From Burkholderiales bacterium (lineage in GTDB: Bacteria; Pseudomonadota; Gammaproteobacteria; Burkholderiales; Ga0077523): a stretch of 55,334 nucleotides of DNA. Where the stretch lies: positions 1 through 55,334 of the forward strand of contig JAIESW010000045.1 in NCBI GenBank assembly GCA_019745565.1, given 5' to 3'. A model generated the notes under the pieces. That model searched no databases and was not told the origin of the DNA. It saw nothing but the letters and a program-made list of their open reading frames with translations. Shown in pieces: positions 42,170 to 50,708 of this stretch (its first letter is position 1; each line of letters begins with the position of its first letter). Made by a program: the position numbers and the translations under genes.

Positions 42170-42616
42170 ATGACGAAACTGCTGCTGGGTGTGGCGACGC
42201 TGCTGTTCGCATTGACGGCCGTCGCGGCCGACCCGACCAGTCCCGCCGGTTTGTGGAAGACCATCGACGACAAGACGAAGCTGCCGCGTTCGCTGGTGCG
42301 CATCACCGAGGTCAACGGCGCCTACGAGGGGAAGATCGAACAGCTCCTCAACCGGCAGCCCGACGACGATCCGCAAGGCATCTGCCGCTCGTGTCCCGGC
42401 GACCGGAAGGACAAGCCGCTGGTGGGCATGACCATCCTGTCGGGACTCAAGAAGGACGGCGACGTCTACGCCGGTGGCGAAATCCTCGACCCGCAGAACG
42501 GGAAGAGCTACCGCTGCAAGATGGAAGTGATCGAGGGCGGCAAGAAGCTGAACGTGCGCGGGTTCATCGGCGTGTCGCTGATCGGACGGACGCAGACGTG
42601 GCTTCGGGAACAGTGA
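42170..42616 (+). CDS. DUF2147 periplasmic protein
   Basis: 148 residues from the ATG at 42170 with a strong ribosome site CGGAGGAA; a GTG one codon earlier is also possible. Signal peptide about 1-20 (ending AVAA). The mature protein begins PTSPAGLWKTIDDKTKLPRS and ends SLIGRTQTWLRE, both DUF2147 signatures; a CRSC motif lies mid-protein. DUF2147 proteins are small beta-rich periplasmic proteins of unknown function, frequent beside fatty-acid or PHB genes in betaproteobacteria. Confidence 0.9.
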   Translation: MTKLLLGVATLLFALTAVAADPTSPAGLWKTIDDKTKLPRSLVRITEVNGAYEGKIEQLLNRQPDDDPQGICRSCPGDRKDKPLVGMTILSGLKKDGDVYAGGEILDPQNGKSYRCKMEVIEGGKKLNVRGFIGVSLIGRTQTWLREQ

Positions 42617-42653
42617 CCTGAACGGACAACTGCCGGTCGACCGCTCTCAACAG

Positions 42654-42753
42654 GAAGGACACGAAGCGCACGAAGGAACACGAAGGACGCCACCTTCAGG
42701 GTTCCGGCCGAGAAAGATTCCCTTCTTGTTCCTTAGTGTCCTTCGCGTCCTTC
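42654..42753. terminator. Long inverted repeat between convergent genes
   Basis: Arms of 33 bases (42654-42686 and 42721-42753) pair with about five mismatches across a 34-base spacer. Each arm is built from imperfect copies of a short unit like GAAGGACAC / ACGAAGGA. Placed between the convergent DUF2147 and aldolase genes, it could end transcripts from both strands. Confidence 0.6.
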
Positions 42754-42783
42754 GTGTTTCAAGGTTTTGCCCTTAGGCGGCGA

Positions 42784-43527
42784 TCATCGATGAACGTTGG
42801 ACCACCCCGGCTCGTGCCGATCCAGCAGCCGCTTCAGCGCATCGAAGTGTAGTGACGACTGCTGCCGCTCGCCTTCGATCTGGCGCGCGGCCTGTTCCAC
42901 CAGGTGGATCGGAGCGCGCTTCAGTTTTCCGCCCGAGCCCTTCGCCAGTACCTGCACCATGCACGAGCGCTCCAGGTAGTACAGGTCGTCGAACGCATAC
43001 GGCACGTTGTCGCCGCAGACGATGACGCCGTGGTGGGCGAGGAAGACGATGTCCTTGTCGCCCAGGGCGTTGCAGATGCGATCGCCCTCGGCCGTATCCA
43101 GGGCAACGCCGCCGTACTCGCCGTCGTAGCCGATGCGGTTCCAGAAGCGCATGGCGTTCTGGTTGGCGGCGCAGTCCAGTTCGCCGTCCTCCAGAAGACA
43201 GAGGGAAGTGGCGAACGGCATGTGCGTGTGCAGGACGCACTTCTTGCGCTTGCCGAGATGGATGCGGCCGTGGATGAAGAAGGCAGTGGGTTCCACCTTG
43301 TGCTTGCCCTCGACCACCTCGCCCTTCTCGTCGACGATCATCAGGTCCGCGGGCGTGAGTTCGGACCAGTGCAGGCCCTGGGGATTGATCAGGAACTTGT
43401 CCGGCGACCCGGGCAGCTCCAGGCTGAAGTGGTTGCAGACGCCTTCGTTCAGGCCCATGCGTGCAGCCGAGCGCAGGGCGGCGGTGAGGTCGATCCGGGC
43501 TTGGCGGATCGCTTCCTGGGTGGACAT
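42784..43527 (-). CDS. Class II aldolase/adducin family protein
   Basis: 247 residues. Zinc ligands are suggested by HTHMPFATSLC and LAHHGVIVCG. It opens with a helical segment and CNHFSLELPGSPDKFLINPQG, standard for the AraD/FucA-like fold. The ATG at 43527 has GGAGGAG upstream, and TACAAT at 43562-43557 is a possible -10. Members include sugar-phosphate aldolases, epimerases and decarboxylases. The substrate is not apparent, and its neighbours (fatty-acid genes) give no clear lead. Confidence 0.88.
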   Translation of the reverse strand: MSTQEAIRQARIDLTAALRSAARMGLNEGVCNHFSLELPGSPDKFLINPQGLHWSELTPADLMIVDEKGEVVEGKHKVEPTAFFIHGRIHLGKRKKCVLHTHMPFATSLCLLEDGELDCAANQNAMRFWNRIGYDGEYGGVALDTAEGDRICNALGDKDIVFLAHHGVIVCGDNVPYAFDDLYYLERSCMVQVLAKGSGGKLKRAPIHLVEQAARQIEGERQQSSLHFDALKRLLDRHEPGWSNVHR

Positions 43528-43652
43528 ACGCGGGTCTCCTCCGACAAAGAGTTCGCATTGTAGGGCCAGCGGCGCGAGCCAAGCGGCGAGGACCCTGACC
43601 CGGCGCCGGTGATCGACGTTCGGGCGACGTCGGCCGGCGCGCTACCGTCGTT

Positions 43653-44327
43653 TCAGTGGCGTACGGCCGCAGCCCAGGTCTGTGCGGTCTGGAAGGCCTC
43701 GTCGACGGCCGGGGGCTCCAGTCCGAGGCGGCCTTCGATGCTGCCGCGCGAATCGTCGTTGCTTTCCTCGAGCGCTTCGGCCAGGGCGAGGAGTTCGCCG
43801 TAGGGTCCGGAGCGGTGGAGCAGCGCGTCGCGCATCTCGTCACTGATGCGGATCGCTTCCAGGATCGTCTCCATCGGCTGTTCGAGCAGCCGGTCGAGGC
43901 GGGAGAAGATGCCCACCACGAAGAGATCGTCTGCCTGGGCGCGCTGGAATCTCAGCTTGCCCAGCAGTTCCATGAAGCGGCCGCGGACGATGGAGGCCTT
44001 GACCACTTCGTTGTGGGCCGGATTCGGATCGGCCGTGAGCAGCAGCAGCGTGAGCCAGCGGTACAGTTCGTGGTACCCGAGGATCGTGACGGCCTGCCGG
44101 TAAGAGGTGATCTGGCTGGGGAATCCCATGCCAGCGGAATTGATGTAGCGCATCAGCCGATAGGAGAGCGCTATGTCCTGCTTGAGTTCGGCTTCCACTG
44201 CCGGCAACTCGGCCTCGTTGCGCACGAGGTTCAGGACGCGAATGATCAGGGCGTAGGACGGCGCGATCGGCTTGGTGGATCTGGTCTCGCCTGTTGCGGT
44301 GCGACTGCGGGCTTCGGCTTGCGTCAT
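43653..44327 (-). CDS. HDOD-domain signalling protein
   Basis: 224 residues. The HDOD core is ALSYRLMRYINSAGMGFPSQITS and AVTILGYHELYRWLTLLLL, lacking the metal-binding HD pair of true phosphodiesterases. It resembles the C-terminal half of EAL-HDOD (YuxH/CdgJ-like) proteins, but here no EAL domain precedes it. It probably acts as a protein-interaction scaffold in signalling. It follows the Gcr-type membrane protein gene on the same strand with an 85-base gap. A second HDOD domain in this window is fused to a kinase at 1728-3512. Confidence 0.85.
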   Translation of the reverse strand: MTQAEARSRTATGETRSTKPIAPSYALIIRVLNLVRNEAELPAVEAELKQDIALSYRLMRYINSAGMGFPSQITSYRQAVTILGYHELYRWLTLLLLTADPNPAHNEVVKASIVRGRFMELLGKLRFQRAQADDLFVVGIFSRLDRLLEQPMETILEAIRISDEMRDALLHRSGPYGELLALAEALEESNDDSRGSIEGRLGLEPPAVDEAFQTAQTWAAAVRH

Positions 44328-44412
44328 GTTCTGATCCCCGGGGCGATTCTCCTCGTCGCAGGCTTATCGGCGCCCGGCACCCGAACTTGAGGGCTCGCCG
44401 CTCGGGTACGCT

Positions 44413-46422
44413 CTAGTCCGACGGCTCGCGCGGCGGCCGCACGAAATCGAGGGGAGTGGCGAGGAATCGACGCCACAGCGCCGCGGCCAGCGGGCGTGTG
44501 TACCGGAATCGCACCCGACGAGCCTTGAACGCCACCAGCAGCGCCAGGGAAAAGCTGACGGTCAGGTTGACGATGCCTACCAGGGCGACTCCCGCAGCGC
44601 ACCATGCAAAGGTCTGCCAGGGAATCTGCTGGTCGAGGCTCACGGTCGCCGTGGCGAGGTTGGCTGCGGAGAAGGTGATGTGGCGGATGTCGATCGGCAG
44701 GCCGAGGTTCATCCCGACCGTGGCGGTGAGACCCAGCAGCATGCCGAACCAGAAGTTGCCGGCAAGGCTGCCCAGGTTGCCTTCGATGTAGGTCGCGAGC
44801 TGATCGAGTCGCTTCGGACCGATGCGGCGTCCGAGCCATTTCAACTGCCGGACGCGTTCCGGGATGCGGTTGTACACCGCGATGTTGTCGTGATAGCCCG
44901 CGATCAAGCCCGACATGAACAGCCACACGCCGGCGATCGCCGCGTGGAACAGCGCCAGGCTCGCGAGCGGATCGAGACTGTGCAGCGTCTCGTGCGCCGC
45001 TTCCGGCGACATCACGTGCGTGCCGGTGGAAAGGTACAGGCTCGACGCCAGCACGTACGCGAGCGGAAAGGCGAGGGCGACGTTGCCGATCACCGCGATG
45101 AACTGGCTGCGGATCACGCGCACGATCAGTTCGACCATGAGCGCCACGTCCGGCCTGGCGCCCGGCGGATGGTCGAGCGCTGCGGCGATCCGCGAGGCGG
45201 TCATCGCGGGCTGCTTGGTCGCGACGGTGAAGTGCAGCACGTGAATCAGCATGAAGCCCAGCGAATAGTTGAGGCCGGACAGCAGCCCCTGGATCAAGGG
45301 GGCCGGATGCAGGCCGTGCAGGCCGATCTTGAGCAGCGCCATGAAGGGCACGATCAGGCCGGCGCCCAGCGCAGAACTGAGCATCGCCTTGTATTCCTTG
45401 CGCGTCGCCGTGATGTAGTGCTCGCCGGTGCGGCCGGAGTGTTCGGTGACCTCGCGCGCCAGCAGTTCGGTGTTCTTGGCGAAGTGCTCGCGCAGGTTGT
45501 TGCGTTTGTTGTCCGCTTCGACGAAGGCCTTGAACAGCGTCACGATCGCCGGGCGGCGATCCGCCTCCGGTGTGCGGTCGAGCAGGTCGAGGAGGTCGTC
45601 GAGACGATCGATGGTCTCGGTGAGGCGCTGCAGCAGGTAGGTGAGAGCGACGCTGATGCCGGTGTTGCCGGTGTTGCGCCGGATCCTGCCGATGACGTCG
45701 CGACACTGGTCGAGCAGCACGCGGATCTGCTTCTCGTCCTCGGCCGGCAGCTCGCCGTCGCCGAGGCCGTCGCGAAATTCCTGCACCCAGCGCTGCGCCT
45801 CGACGTTCTGCATGAGGAACGGCGATTCGTATTCGCGCAGGGGCGGATACACTTCGGCCAGTTCCGGTTCCACCCCCATGGCCGCGATGCGCGCGGACAG
45901 GATGTGCGCCGCATCCAGGAGCTGGACCACCGTGCGGTTGGTCTTCGCGACGGCGAAGAAGTCGATGCCCAGGGTGTCGAGCAGCCGCAGCCAGTGTTCG
46001 TCGGCGATACCGTTGACCCAGCGGTGATCCGTCACGCGATGGAACGCCATGCCCAGCGCGTCCTTCAGCGCGGTCGGGTCGATGGCCGCCGGAAGGATCG
46101 TCTGGGCGATACGCCGCCACAGCTCGGAGAAGAAACCGGCGCCCGGGAGGATGCCCAGATCGGCGTACAGCGTGACCTGCTGGTGACTCGCGAACAGCTG
46201 CAGCAGGTAGTCGCGCAATCCGATGCGCAGCGCTGCGTCGCTGGACAGCAGGAACTGCAGTGCCTGCAGGTTCTTGAGCGCCTGCGGCGCGTCGTTCGGG
46301 TCGCGCGGACGAACATGGTCGACCACGCGGACGAGCAGTGCGGGATCGCTGCTGCCGGCCGTGGCGATCTCGCGCAGCAGCCCGTCGAGGCCGTCCTCGG
46401 TGCGCACTTCGGTCATGGGCAT
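44413..46422 (-). CDS. Gcr-type membrane protein (annotated site-specific recombinase family)
   Basis: About 669 residues from the ATG at 46422 (or 46416), 16 bases after the ETF:quinone oxidoreductase stop. The N-terminal 330 residues are soluble and helical; the C-terminal half carries about six hydrophobic segments (for example AMLSSALGAGLIVPFMALL, VWLFMSGLIAGYHDN, NFWFGMLLGLTATVGMNLGL). This matches the family named after Neisseria Gcr, called a site-specific recombinase. Nothing in it resembles a tyrosine or serine recombinase, and the membrane topology argues against that role. Function is best considered unknown. No clear ribosome site, so coupling to the upstream gene is likely. Confidence 0.85.
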   Translation of the reverse strand: MPMTEVRTEDGLDGLLREIATAGSSDPALLVRVVDHVRPRDPNDAPQALKNLQALQFLLSSDAALRIGLRDYLLQLFASHQQVTLYADLGILPGAGFFSELWRRIAQTILPAAIDPTALKDALGMAFHRVTDHRWVNGIADEHWLRLLDTLGIDFFAVAKTNRTVVQLLDAAHILSARIAAMGVEPELAEVYPPLREYESPFLMQNVEAQRWVQEFRDGLGDGELPAEDEKQIRVLLDQCRDVIGRIRRNTGNTGISVALTYLLQRLTETIDRLDDLLDLLDRTPEADRRPAIVTLFKAFVEADNKRNNLREHFAKNTELLAREVTEHSGRTGEHYITATRKEYKAMLSSALGAGLIVPFMALLKIGLHGLHPAPLIQGLLSGLNYSLGFMLIHVLHFTVATKQPAMTASRIAAALDHPPGARPDVALMVELIVRVIRSQFIAVIGNVALAFPLAYVLASSLYLSTGTHVMSPEAAHETLHSLDPLASLALFHAAIAGVWLFMSGLIAGYHDNIAVYNRIPERVRQLKWLGRRIGPKRLDQLATYIEGNLGSLAGNFWFGMLLGLTATVGMNLGLPIDIRHITFSAANLATATVSLDQQIPWQTFAWCAAGVALVGIVNLTVSFSLALLVAFKARRVRFRYTRPLAAALWRRFLATPLDFVRPPREPSD

Positions 46423-46438
46423 GTGCCGTTGGCGGCGG

Positions 46439-48076
46439 TCACATGTTCGGATAGTTCGGACCGCCGCCGCCTTCCGGCACGACCCAGCGGATGTTCTGCG
46501 TGGGATCCTTGATGTCGCAGGTCTTGCAGTGGACGCAGTTCTGCGCATTGATCTGCAGGCGCGGATTGCTGCCGTCGGCCTCCCTGACGATCTCGTACAC
46601 GCCGGCCGGACAGTAGCGCTGCTCGGGCGCATCGTAGCGCGCGAGGTTCACGGCGACCGGTACGGCGGGGTCCTTGAGCGTCAGGTGGATGCGCTGATCT
46701 TCCTCGTGGTTCGTGTTGGAGATGAACACCGACGAGAGCTTGTCGAAGCTCACCTTGCCGTCGGGTTTCGGGTAGTCGATGGGAGTCGACTGAGCCGCCG
46801 GTTTGAGCTGCGTGTGGTCGGCGTGGTTGCGGAACGTCCACGGTGCCCTGCCGCGGAACACGTAGGTATCGAGCGCCGAGTAGCCGATGCCGCCGAAGAG
46901 GCCCCAGCGGAACGAAGGCCGGATGTTGCGCACTTGCGCGAGCTCGTCCCATAGCCAGGTGGCCTTGAGGCGCTCCGGATACGACGTCACTTCGGACGGC
47001 GGGGACTCCGCGCGCAAGGCATCGAAACAGGCCTCGGCGGCGGTCATGCCGCTTTTCATCGCGGTGTGAGTGCCCTTGATCTTGGGCACATTGAGGAAGC
47101 CGGCGGTGTCGCCGATCAGCAGACCGCCCGGGAAGGTGAGCTTAGGGATCGACTGCAGTCCGCCTTCGGAGAGTGCCCGCGCGCCGTAGGCGATGCGGCG
47201 GCCGCCTTCGAACGTCGGCCGGATCGCGGGATGGGTCTTGTAGCGCTGCATCTCGTCGAAGGGTGAGAGATACGGATTGGTGTAGTCGAGACCGATCACG
47301 AAACCCACCGCCACCTGATGGTTCTCGAGGTGGTACAGGAACGAGCCGCCGTAGGTGTCGGTCGACAGCGGCCAGCCGACCGTGTGCACGATCAGGCCGG
47401 GGGTGTGCTTTGCCGGGTCCACTTCCCACAGCTCCTTGATGCCGATGCCGTAGGTCTGCGGATCGACCCCGTCGCGCAGGTTGAAGCGCTCCAGGAGTTC
47501 GCGCGTGAGCGAGCCGCGGCAGCCTTCCGCGAAGATGGTCTGCTTCGCCCGCAGTTCCATGCCGGCCTGATACCGATCGGTGGGTTCGCCGTCACGCCCG
47601 ATGCCCAGATCGCCGGTGGCCACGCCGGTCACCTTTCCGTCCGCGTCGTACAGCACTTCCGCCGCCGCGAAGCCGGGGTAGATCTCCACGCCGAGCGCTT
47701 CGGCCTGCTGGCCCAGCCAGCGACAGAGGTTGCCGAGGCTGATGATGTAATTGCCCTCGTTGTGCATCTGCGGCGGGGTGGGCAGCCGCCACGAACCCGA
47801 CGCCGTGAGGAACAGGAAGCGGTCCTCCGTGGCCGGCGTGTTGAGCGGTGCGCCGAGTGCCTTCCAGTCGGGCAGCAGTTCGTTCAGTGCACGCGGCTCG
47901 ATGACGGCACCGGAGAGGATGTGCGCGCCAACCTCGGAGCCCTTCTCGATGACGCACACGGAGAGCTCGTGGCCGTGCTCCGCGCACAGCTGGCGCAGGC
48001 GGATCGCACACGCGAGCCCGGACGGGCCGGCACCCACGATCACGACGTCGTACTCCATGAATTCCCGTTCGGCCAC
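46439..48076 (-). CDS. etfD: Electron transfer flavoprotein:ubiquinone oxidoreductase
   Basis: 545 residues from a GTG at 48076, which has AAGGAG five bases ahead; an ATG six codons in is the alternative. The FAD motif is [20 protein letters not shown], and the C-terminal 4Fe-4S ligands are in RYCPAGVYE and [13 protein letters not shown]. The membrane-associating and quinone region is typical. It passes electrons from EtfAB to the ubiquinone pool at the inner membrane, completing the chain from FadE and the other acyl-CoA dehydrogenase encoded nearby. Confidence 0.95.
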   Translation of the reverse strand: MAEREFMEYDVVIVGAGPSGLACAIRLRQLCAEHGHELSVCVIEKGSEVGAHILSGAVIEPRALNELLPDWKALGAPLNTPATEDRFLFLTASGSWRLPTPPQMHNEGNYIISLGNLCRWLGQQAEALGVEIYPGFAAAEVLYDADGKVTGVATGDLGIGRDGEPTDRYQAGMELRAKQTIFAEGCRGSLTRELLERFNLRDGVDPQTYGIGIKELWEVDPAKHTPGLIVHTVGWPLSTDTYGGSFLYHLENHQVAVGFVIGLDYTNPYLSPFDEMQRYKTHPAIRPTFEGGRRIAYGARALSEGGLQSIPKLTFPGGLLIGDTAGFLNVPKIKGTHTAMKSGMTAAEACFDALRAESPPSEVTSYPERLKATWLWDELAQVRNIRPSFRWGLFGGIGYSALDTYVFRGRAPWTFRNHADHTQLKPAAQSTPIDYPKPDGKVSFDKLSSVFISNTNHEEDQRIHLTLKDPAVPVAVNLARYDAPEQRYCPAGVYEIVREADGSNPRLQINAQNCVHCKTCDIKDPTQNIRWVVPEGGGGPNYPNM

Positions 48077-48119
48077 GACGACTCCTTACAATTCACATTT
48101 TTCCGATTGAGTACGCCGA

Positions 48120-48545
48120 ATGATAAACCGATCGACCGAAAACGCCCCGATCCATGTGGAGCACATGCGCCTGCGCTGGGGCGAACTGGATGCCCTGCGG
48201 CACCTCAACAACGTGGCCTACTTCCGCTACTTCGAAGAAGCGCGCATCCACTGGTTCGCGACGCTGGGGATCGACTACGGCGACGAGGGCGAGGGGCCGA
48301 TCCTCGCGAACATCGAGACGCGGTTCGTGAAGCCGGCGCTCTATCCGGAGGACGTGGCGATCGAACTGCGGATCGGAAAGGTGGGCAATTCGAGCTTCGT
48401 GCTCGAGCACACCATGCGATCGGAGAGCGATCCTTCGGTGGTGTACTCGACCGGGGAGGCGGTGCTGGTGTGGATCGACATCGCCTCGGGGAAGTCGAAG
48501 CCCTTGCCCGAACGGGTTCGGGGAATTCTGCAGCCTCAGTCGTAG
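48120..48545 (+). CDS. Acyl-CoA thioesterase (4HBT hotdog)
   Basis: 141 residues, divergent from the ETF:quinone oxidoreductase gene with starts 43 bases apart. The catalytic signature is MRLRWGELDALRHLNNVAYF, the 4-hydroxybenzoyl-CoA thioesterase pattern in which Asp is the key residue. Members (YbgC/FcbC-like) hydrolyse acyl-CoA thioesters. Function in this island is probably acyl-CoA pool control. The substrate is unknown. Confidence 0.9.
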   Translation: MINRSTENAPIHVEHMRLRWGELDALRHLNNVAYFRYFEEARIHWFATLGIDYGDEGEGPILANIETRFVKPALYPEDVAIELRIGKVGNSSFVLEHTMRSESDPSVVYSTGEAVLVWIDIASGKSKPLPERVRGILQPQS

Positions 48546-48567
48546 AGGGGGGGGCGGAAAGGCGATC

Positions 48568-48652
48568 AACGCGGCGGACGCGGTGTAAATCAAAAGCCTC
48601 AGGCCGTACAGGTTTCCGCCGCGCCCGCCGCGTCCGCCGCGTCCGCCGCGTT
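48568..48652. terminator. Inverted repeat between convergent genes with a short tandem array
   Basis: A perfect 16-base inverted pair AACGCGGCGGACGCGG (48568-48583) and its complement (48637-48652) flank 53 bases. The right arm region also holds about three tandem copies of a nine-base unit (GCCGCGTCC-like, 48624-48650). It lies between the thioesterase and the SDR gene facing it and may stop transcription from both sides. Confidence 0.6.
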
Positions 48653-48666
48653 CAGAGGTTTAGTTT

Positions 48667-49428
48667 TTAGCTCAGCAACCGGGAGCAGTCGAAGACCTGC
48701 CCGGACACGCCCCGACTCTCGGGACCCATCAGCCACAGATACGTCGGCAGAATCGACTCGGGCGGTGGCAAGGTCGCGGGCGATGCACCCGGATGCGTGA
48801 ACGCGCGTGCCGGCGACGCCACCGGTCCGGGGACGACGGCGTTGATGCGCAGATGCGCATGCTGCGACCACTCGTCCGCCTGGGCCCGCATCGCGGCCAT
48901 CAGCGCTGCCTTCGGCGCGGCGATGCCGGCCCAGTAGGCGGTGGGTGCTGCAACGTGACTGTCCGACGTGTAGATCACAGAAGCATCGGGGGCCCGTCGC
49001 AGCATCGGCAGGCAGGCCCGGGTCAGCGCGAGCGGGGCGGTGAAGTTCACGCGCAGCAGACGCGTCCAGGCCGCCTGGTCGATGGTTTCCGCCTGCGCCA
49101 GCCGTTCCATATGCACGGCGCTGTGCAGGATGCCGTCGAGACGACCGACGGCCCGATCGATGGCGCCGGCGAGTTCGTCGAACTCGCGCGGTCCGGCCGT
49201 TTCGAAGTCGAGCGGCACCGCCGCAGGCGAGGGGCCGTCGTTCGCTTCGATCTCGTCGTAGACGGCCGCAAGGCGATCCGTATCGCGACCGTGCAGGACG
49301 ACGGTCGCGCCGTGCGCGGCAAACGAGAGCGCGGCCGCACGGCCGATGCCGCGCCCGGCACCGGTCACGAGGATCACCCGATCGCGCAGCAGGTCGGGTG
49401 TTGCAGCGTAGGTCCGCGGATCGATCAT
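48667..49428 (-). CDS. SDR-family protein lacking the usual catalytic tyrosine (YciK-like)
   Basis: 253 residues from the ATG at 49428, which overlaps the hpnE stop in ATGA. The cofactor motif is VTGAGRGIGRAAALSFAAHG. The sequence resembles the YciK group. At the catalytic site, where relatives read AYW-G-Y-SK, this protein reads AYWAGIAAPKAAL: the lysine is kept but the tyrosine position holds Ile. An upstream Tyr (AYW) is present but out of register. It may be inactive, use another residue, or be non-enzymatic. It is the last gene of the hpnC-hpnD-hpnE unit, so a role with hopanoid lipids is possible. Confidence 0.85.
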   Translation of the reverse strand: MIDPRTYAATPDLLRDRVILVTGAGRGIGRAAALSFAAHGATVVLHGRDTDRLAAVYDEIEANDGPSPAAVPLDFETAGPREFDELAGAIDRAVGRLDGILHSAVHMERLAQAETIDQAAWTRLLRVNFTAPLALTRACLPMLRRAPDASVIYTSDSHVAAPTAYWAGIAAPKAALMAAMRAQADEWSQHAHLRINAVVPGPVASPARAFTHPGASPATLPPPESILPTYLWLMGPESRGVSGQVFDCSRLLS

Positions 49429-50708
49429 CGGTCCTCCAGCACCGCCTGCGCGCAGGCGATGCCGCTGCGCACGGCGGCTTCGAGCGTCGCCGGGTAGTCG
49501 CTCGCGGTGTAGTCGCCGGCCAGGTGGAATCGTGGCAATGGTGTCCTCTGAGGGGGGCGCGAGAGGCCCGGCACGCACGCGAACGTGGCGCGCCGCTCGG
49601 TGATGACGCGCTGCCATTCGGGTGGCGGCAGCCCGGGGATGTGCCGCCGCAATTGGCTGTCGACGGCTGCCGCCAACGAATCGGCCGACATGCGATCGAT
49701 GTCGACCGCCGCGCTCGCGACGGCACCGATCAAGCCGTGTTGCCCGCACAAGGCGCCTCGATCGAAAGCCCATTGCGCCGGACCTTCGACGAAGCCGAGC
49801 ATGGGCGACGACAGGCCGACGGTGCCGGCGTACTGCAGGTAGATCGACACGATCGGCAGGTAGCGGAACCGGTCGAGGGTCGCACCGAGCACCGCGAGTT
49901 CCGGCAGTTCGTTCCACACGGATCCGGCCCGGGCCGGATCCGTCGCGCAGATCACGTGCGTGCAAGACAGCGCATCGTCGCTGGTTCGAACCGTGAATCC
50001 ATCCGGTCCGCGTACGACCGATTTCACCGTGCAGCCGGTGCGGATGGTTCCCGAGCGCGCGGTGACGTAGGCAGCCGCAGGGTCGGGCAACATCGCGCTG
50101 AAGTCGGTCGTGGGCAGCACCAGGTCGCTCGCGCCCCCCGAGCCATTCAACCCGTCGCGCACCACGTTCAGGAACACCTGCGCGTCCGCTTCCGCGGGCG
50201 GCGTGTTGAGGGCGGCGACGCACAGCGGCTCCCATAGGTATTCGCGGTTTCGGCGCGGCTGGCGCGTGCGCTGGAGCAGGGCTGCCACGGTTTCGCCGGC
50301 ATGCGCGTGAAACCCTGCTGCGCGTTGAGCGACCATGAAGCGTGCGGCGGCGTATCGATCGCTCCAACTCAGCCCATGGGCGCGAGCGAGCCCCGCGACG
50401 AGATGAAACGGTGCCGGCAGTCTCGGGCAGGTCAGCCGGAACCGATCGGCGATCTCGAGCGTGAGGGGCAGCCGCCGGAACGGTTCGCTCCCCGGCGCCA
50501 CCTTCCGTACCAGCGCGAGCGTCTCGCGATACGCACCGAGGAGAATGTGCAGGCCGTTGTCGAGAACGCGCCCGTCGATGTCGACGCGACGGGCCCGACC
50601 GCCGAGGGTCTTCGCGGCTTCGAACACCGTATGGGGAATGCCGGCATCCGCGAGCGTCACCGCGGCGGCCAGCCCGGCCCAACCTCCACCGACGATCGCG
50701 ACTCTCAC
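49425..50708 (-). CDS. hpnE: Hydroxysqualene dehydroxylase HpnE
   Basis: 427 residues from a GTG at 50708 that overlaps the hpnD stop (GTGA). The N-terminal FAD motif is VAIVGGGWAGLAAAVTLADAG, with TLGGRARRVD and DNGLHILLGAYRETL typical of the HpnE / phytoene-desaturase-like amine oxidase fold. The C-terminal FAD segment is AGDYTASDYPATLEAAVRSG. It reduces hydroxysqualene to squalene. The longer open frame upstream lies inside hpnD in another register. Confidence 0.94.
   Translation of the reverse strand: MRVAIVGGGWAGLAAAVTLADAGIPHTVFEAAKTLGGRARRVDIDGRVLDNGLHILLGAYRETLALVRKVAPGSEPFRRLPLTLEIADRFRLTCPRLPAPFHLVAGLARAHGLSWSDRYAAARFMVAQRAAGFHAHAGETVAALLQRTRQPRRNREYLWEPLCVAALNTPPAEADAQVFLNVVRDGLNGSGGASDLVLPTTDFSAMLPDPAAAYVTARSGTIRTGCTVKSVVRGPDGFTVRTSDDALSCTHVICATDPARAGSVWNELPELAVLGATLDRFRYLPIVSIYLQYAGTVGLSSPMLGFVEGPAQWAFDRGALCGQHGLIGAVASAAVDIDRMSADSLAAAVDSQLRRHIPGLPPPEWQRVITERRATFACVPGLSRPPQRTPLPRFHLAGDYTASDYPATLEAAVRSGIACAQAVLEDR

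Noticed and set aside
44413..46422. Mobile element suggested by the recombinase family name
   Set aside because: There are no terminal repeats, no recombinase catalytic motifs, and the flanks are ordinary housekeeping genes.
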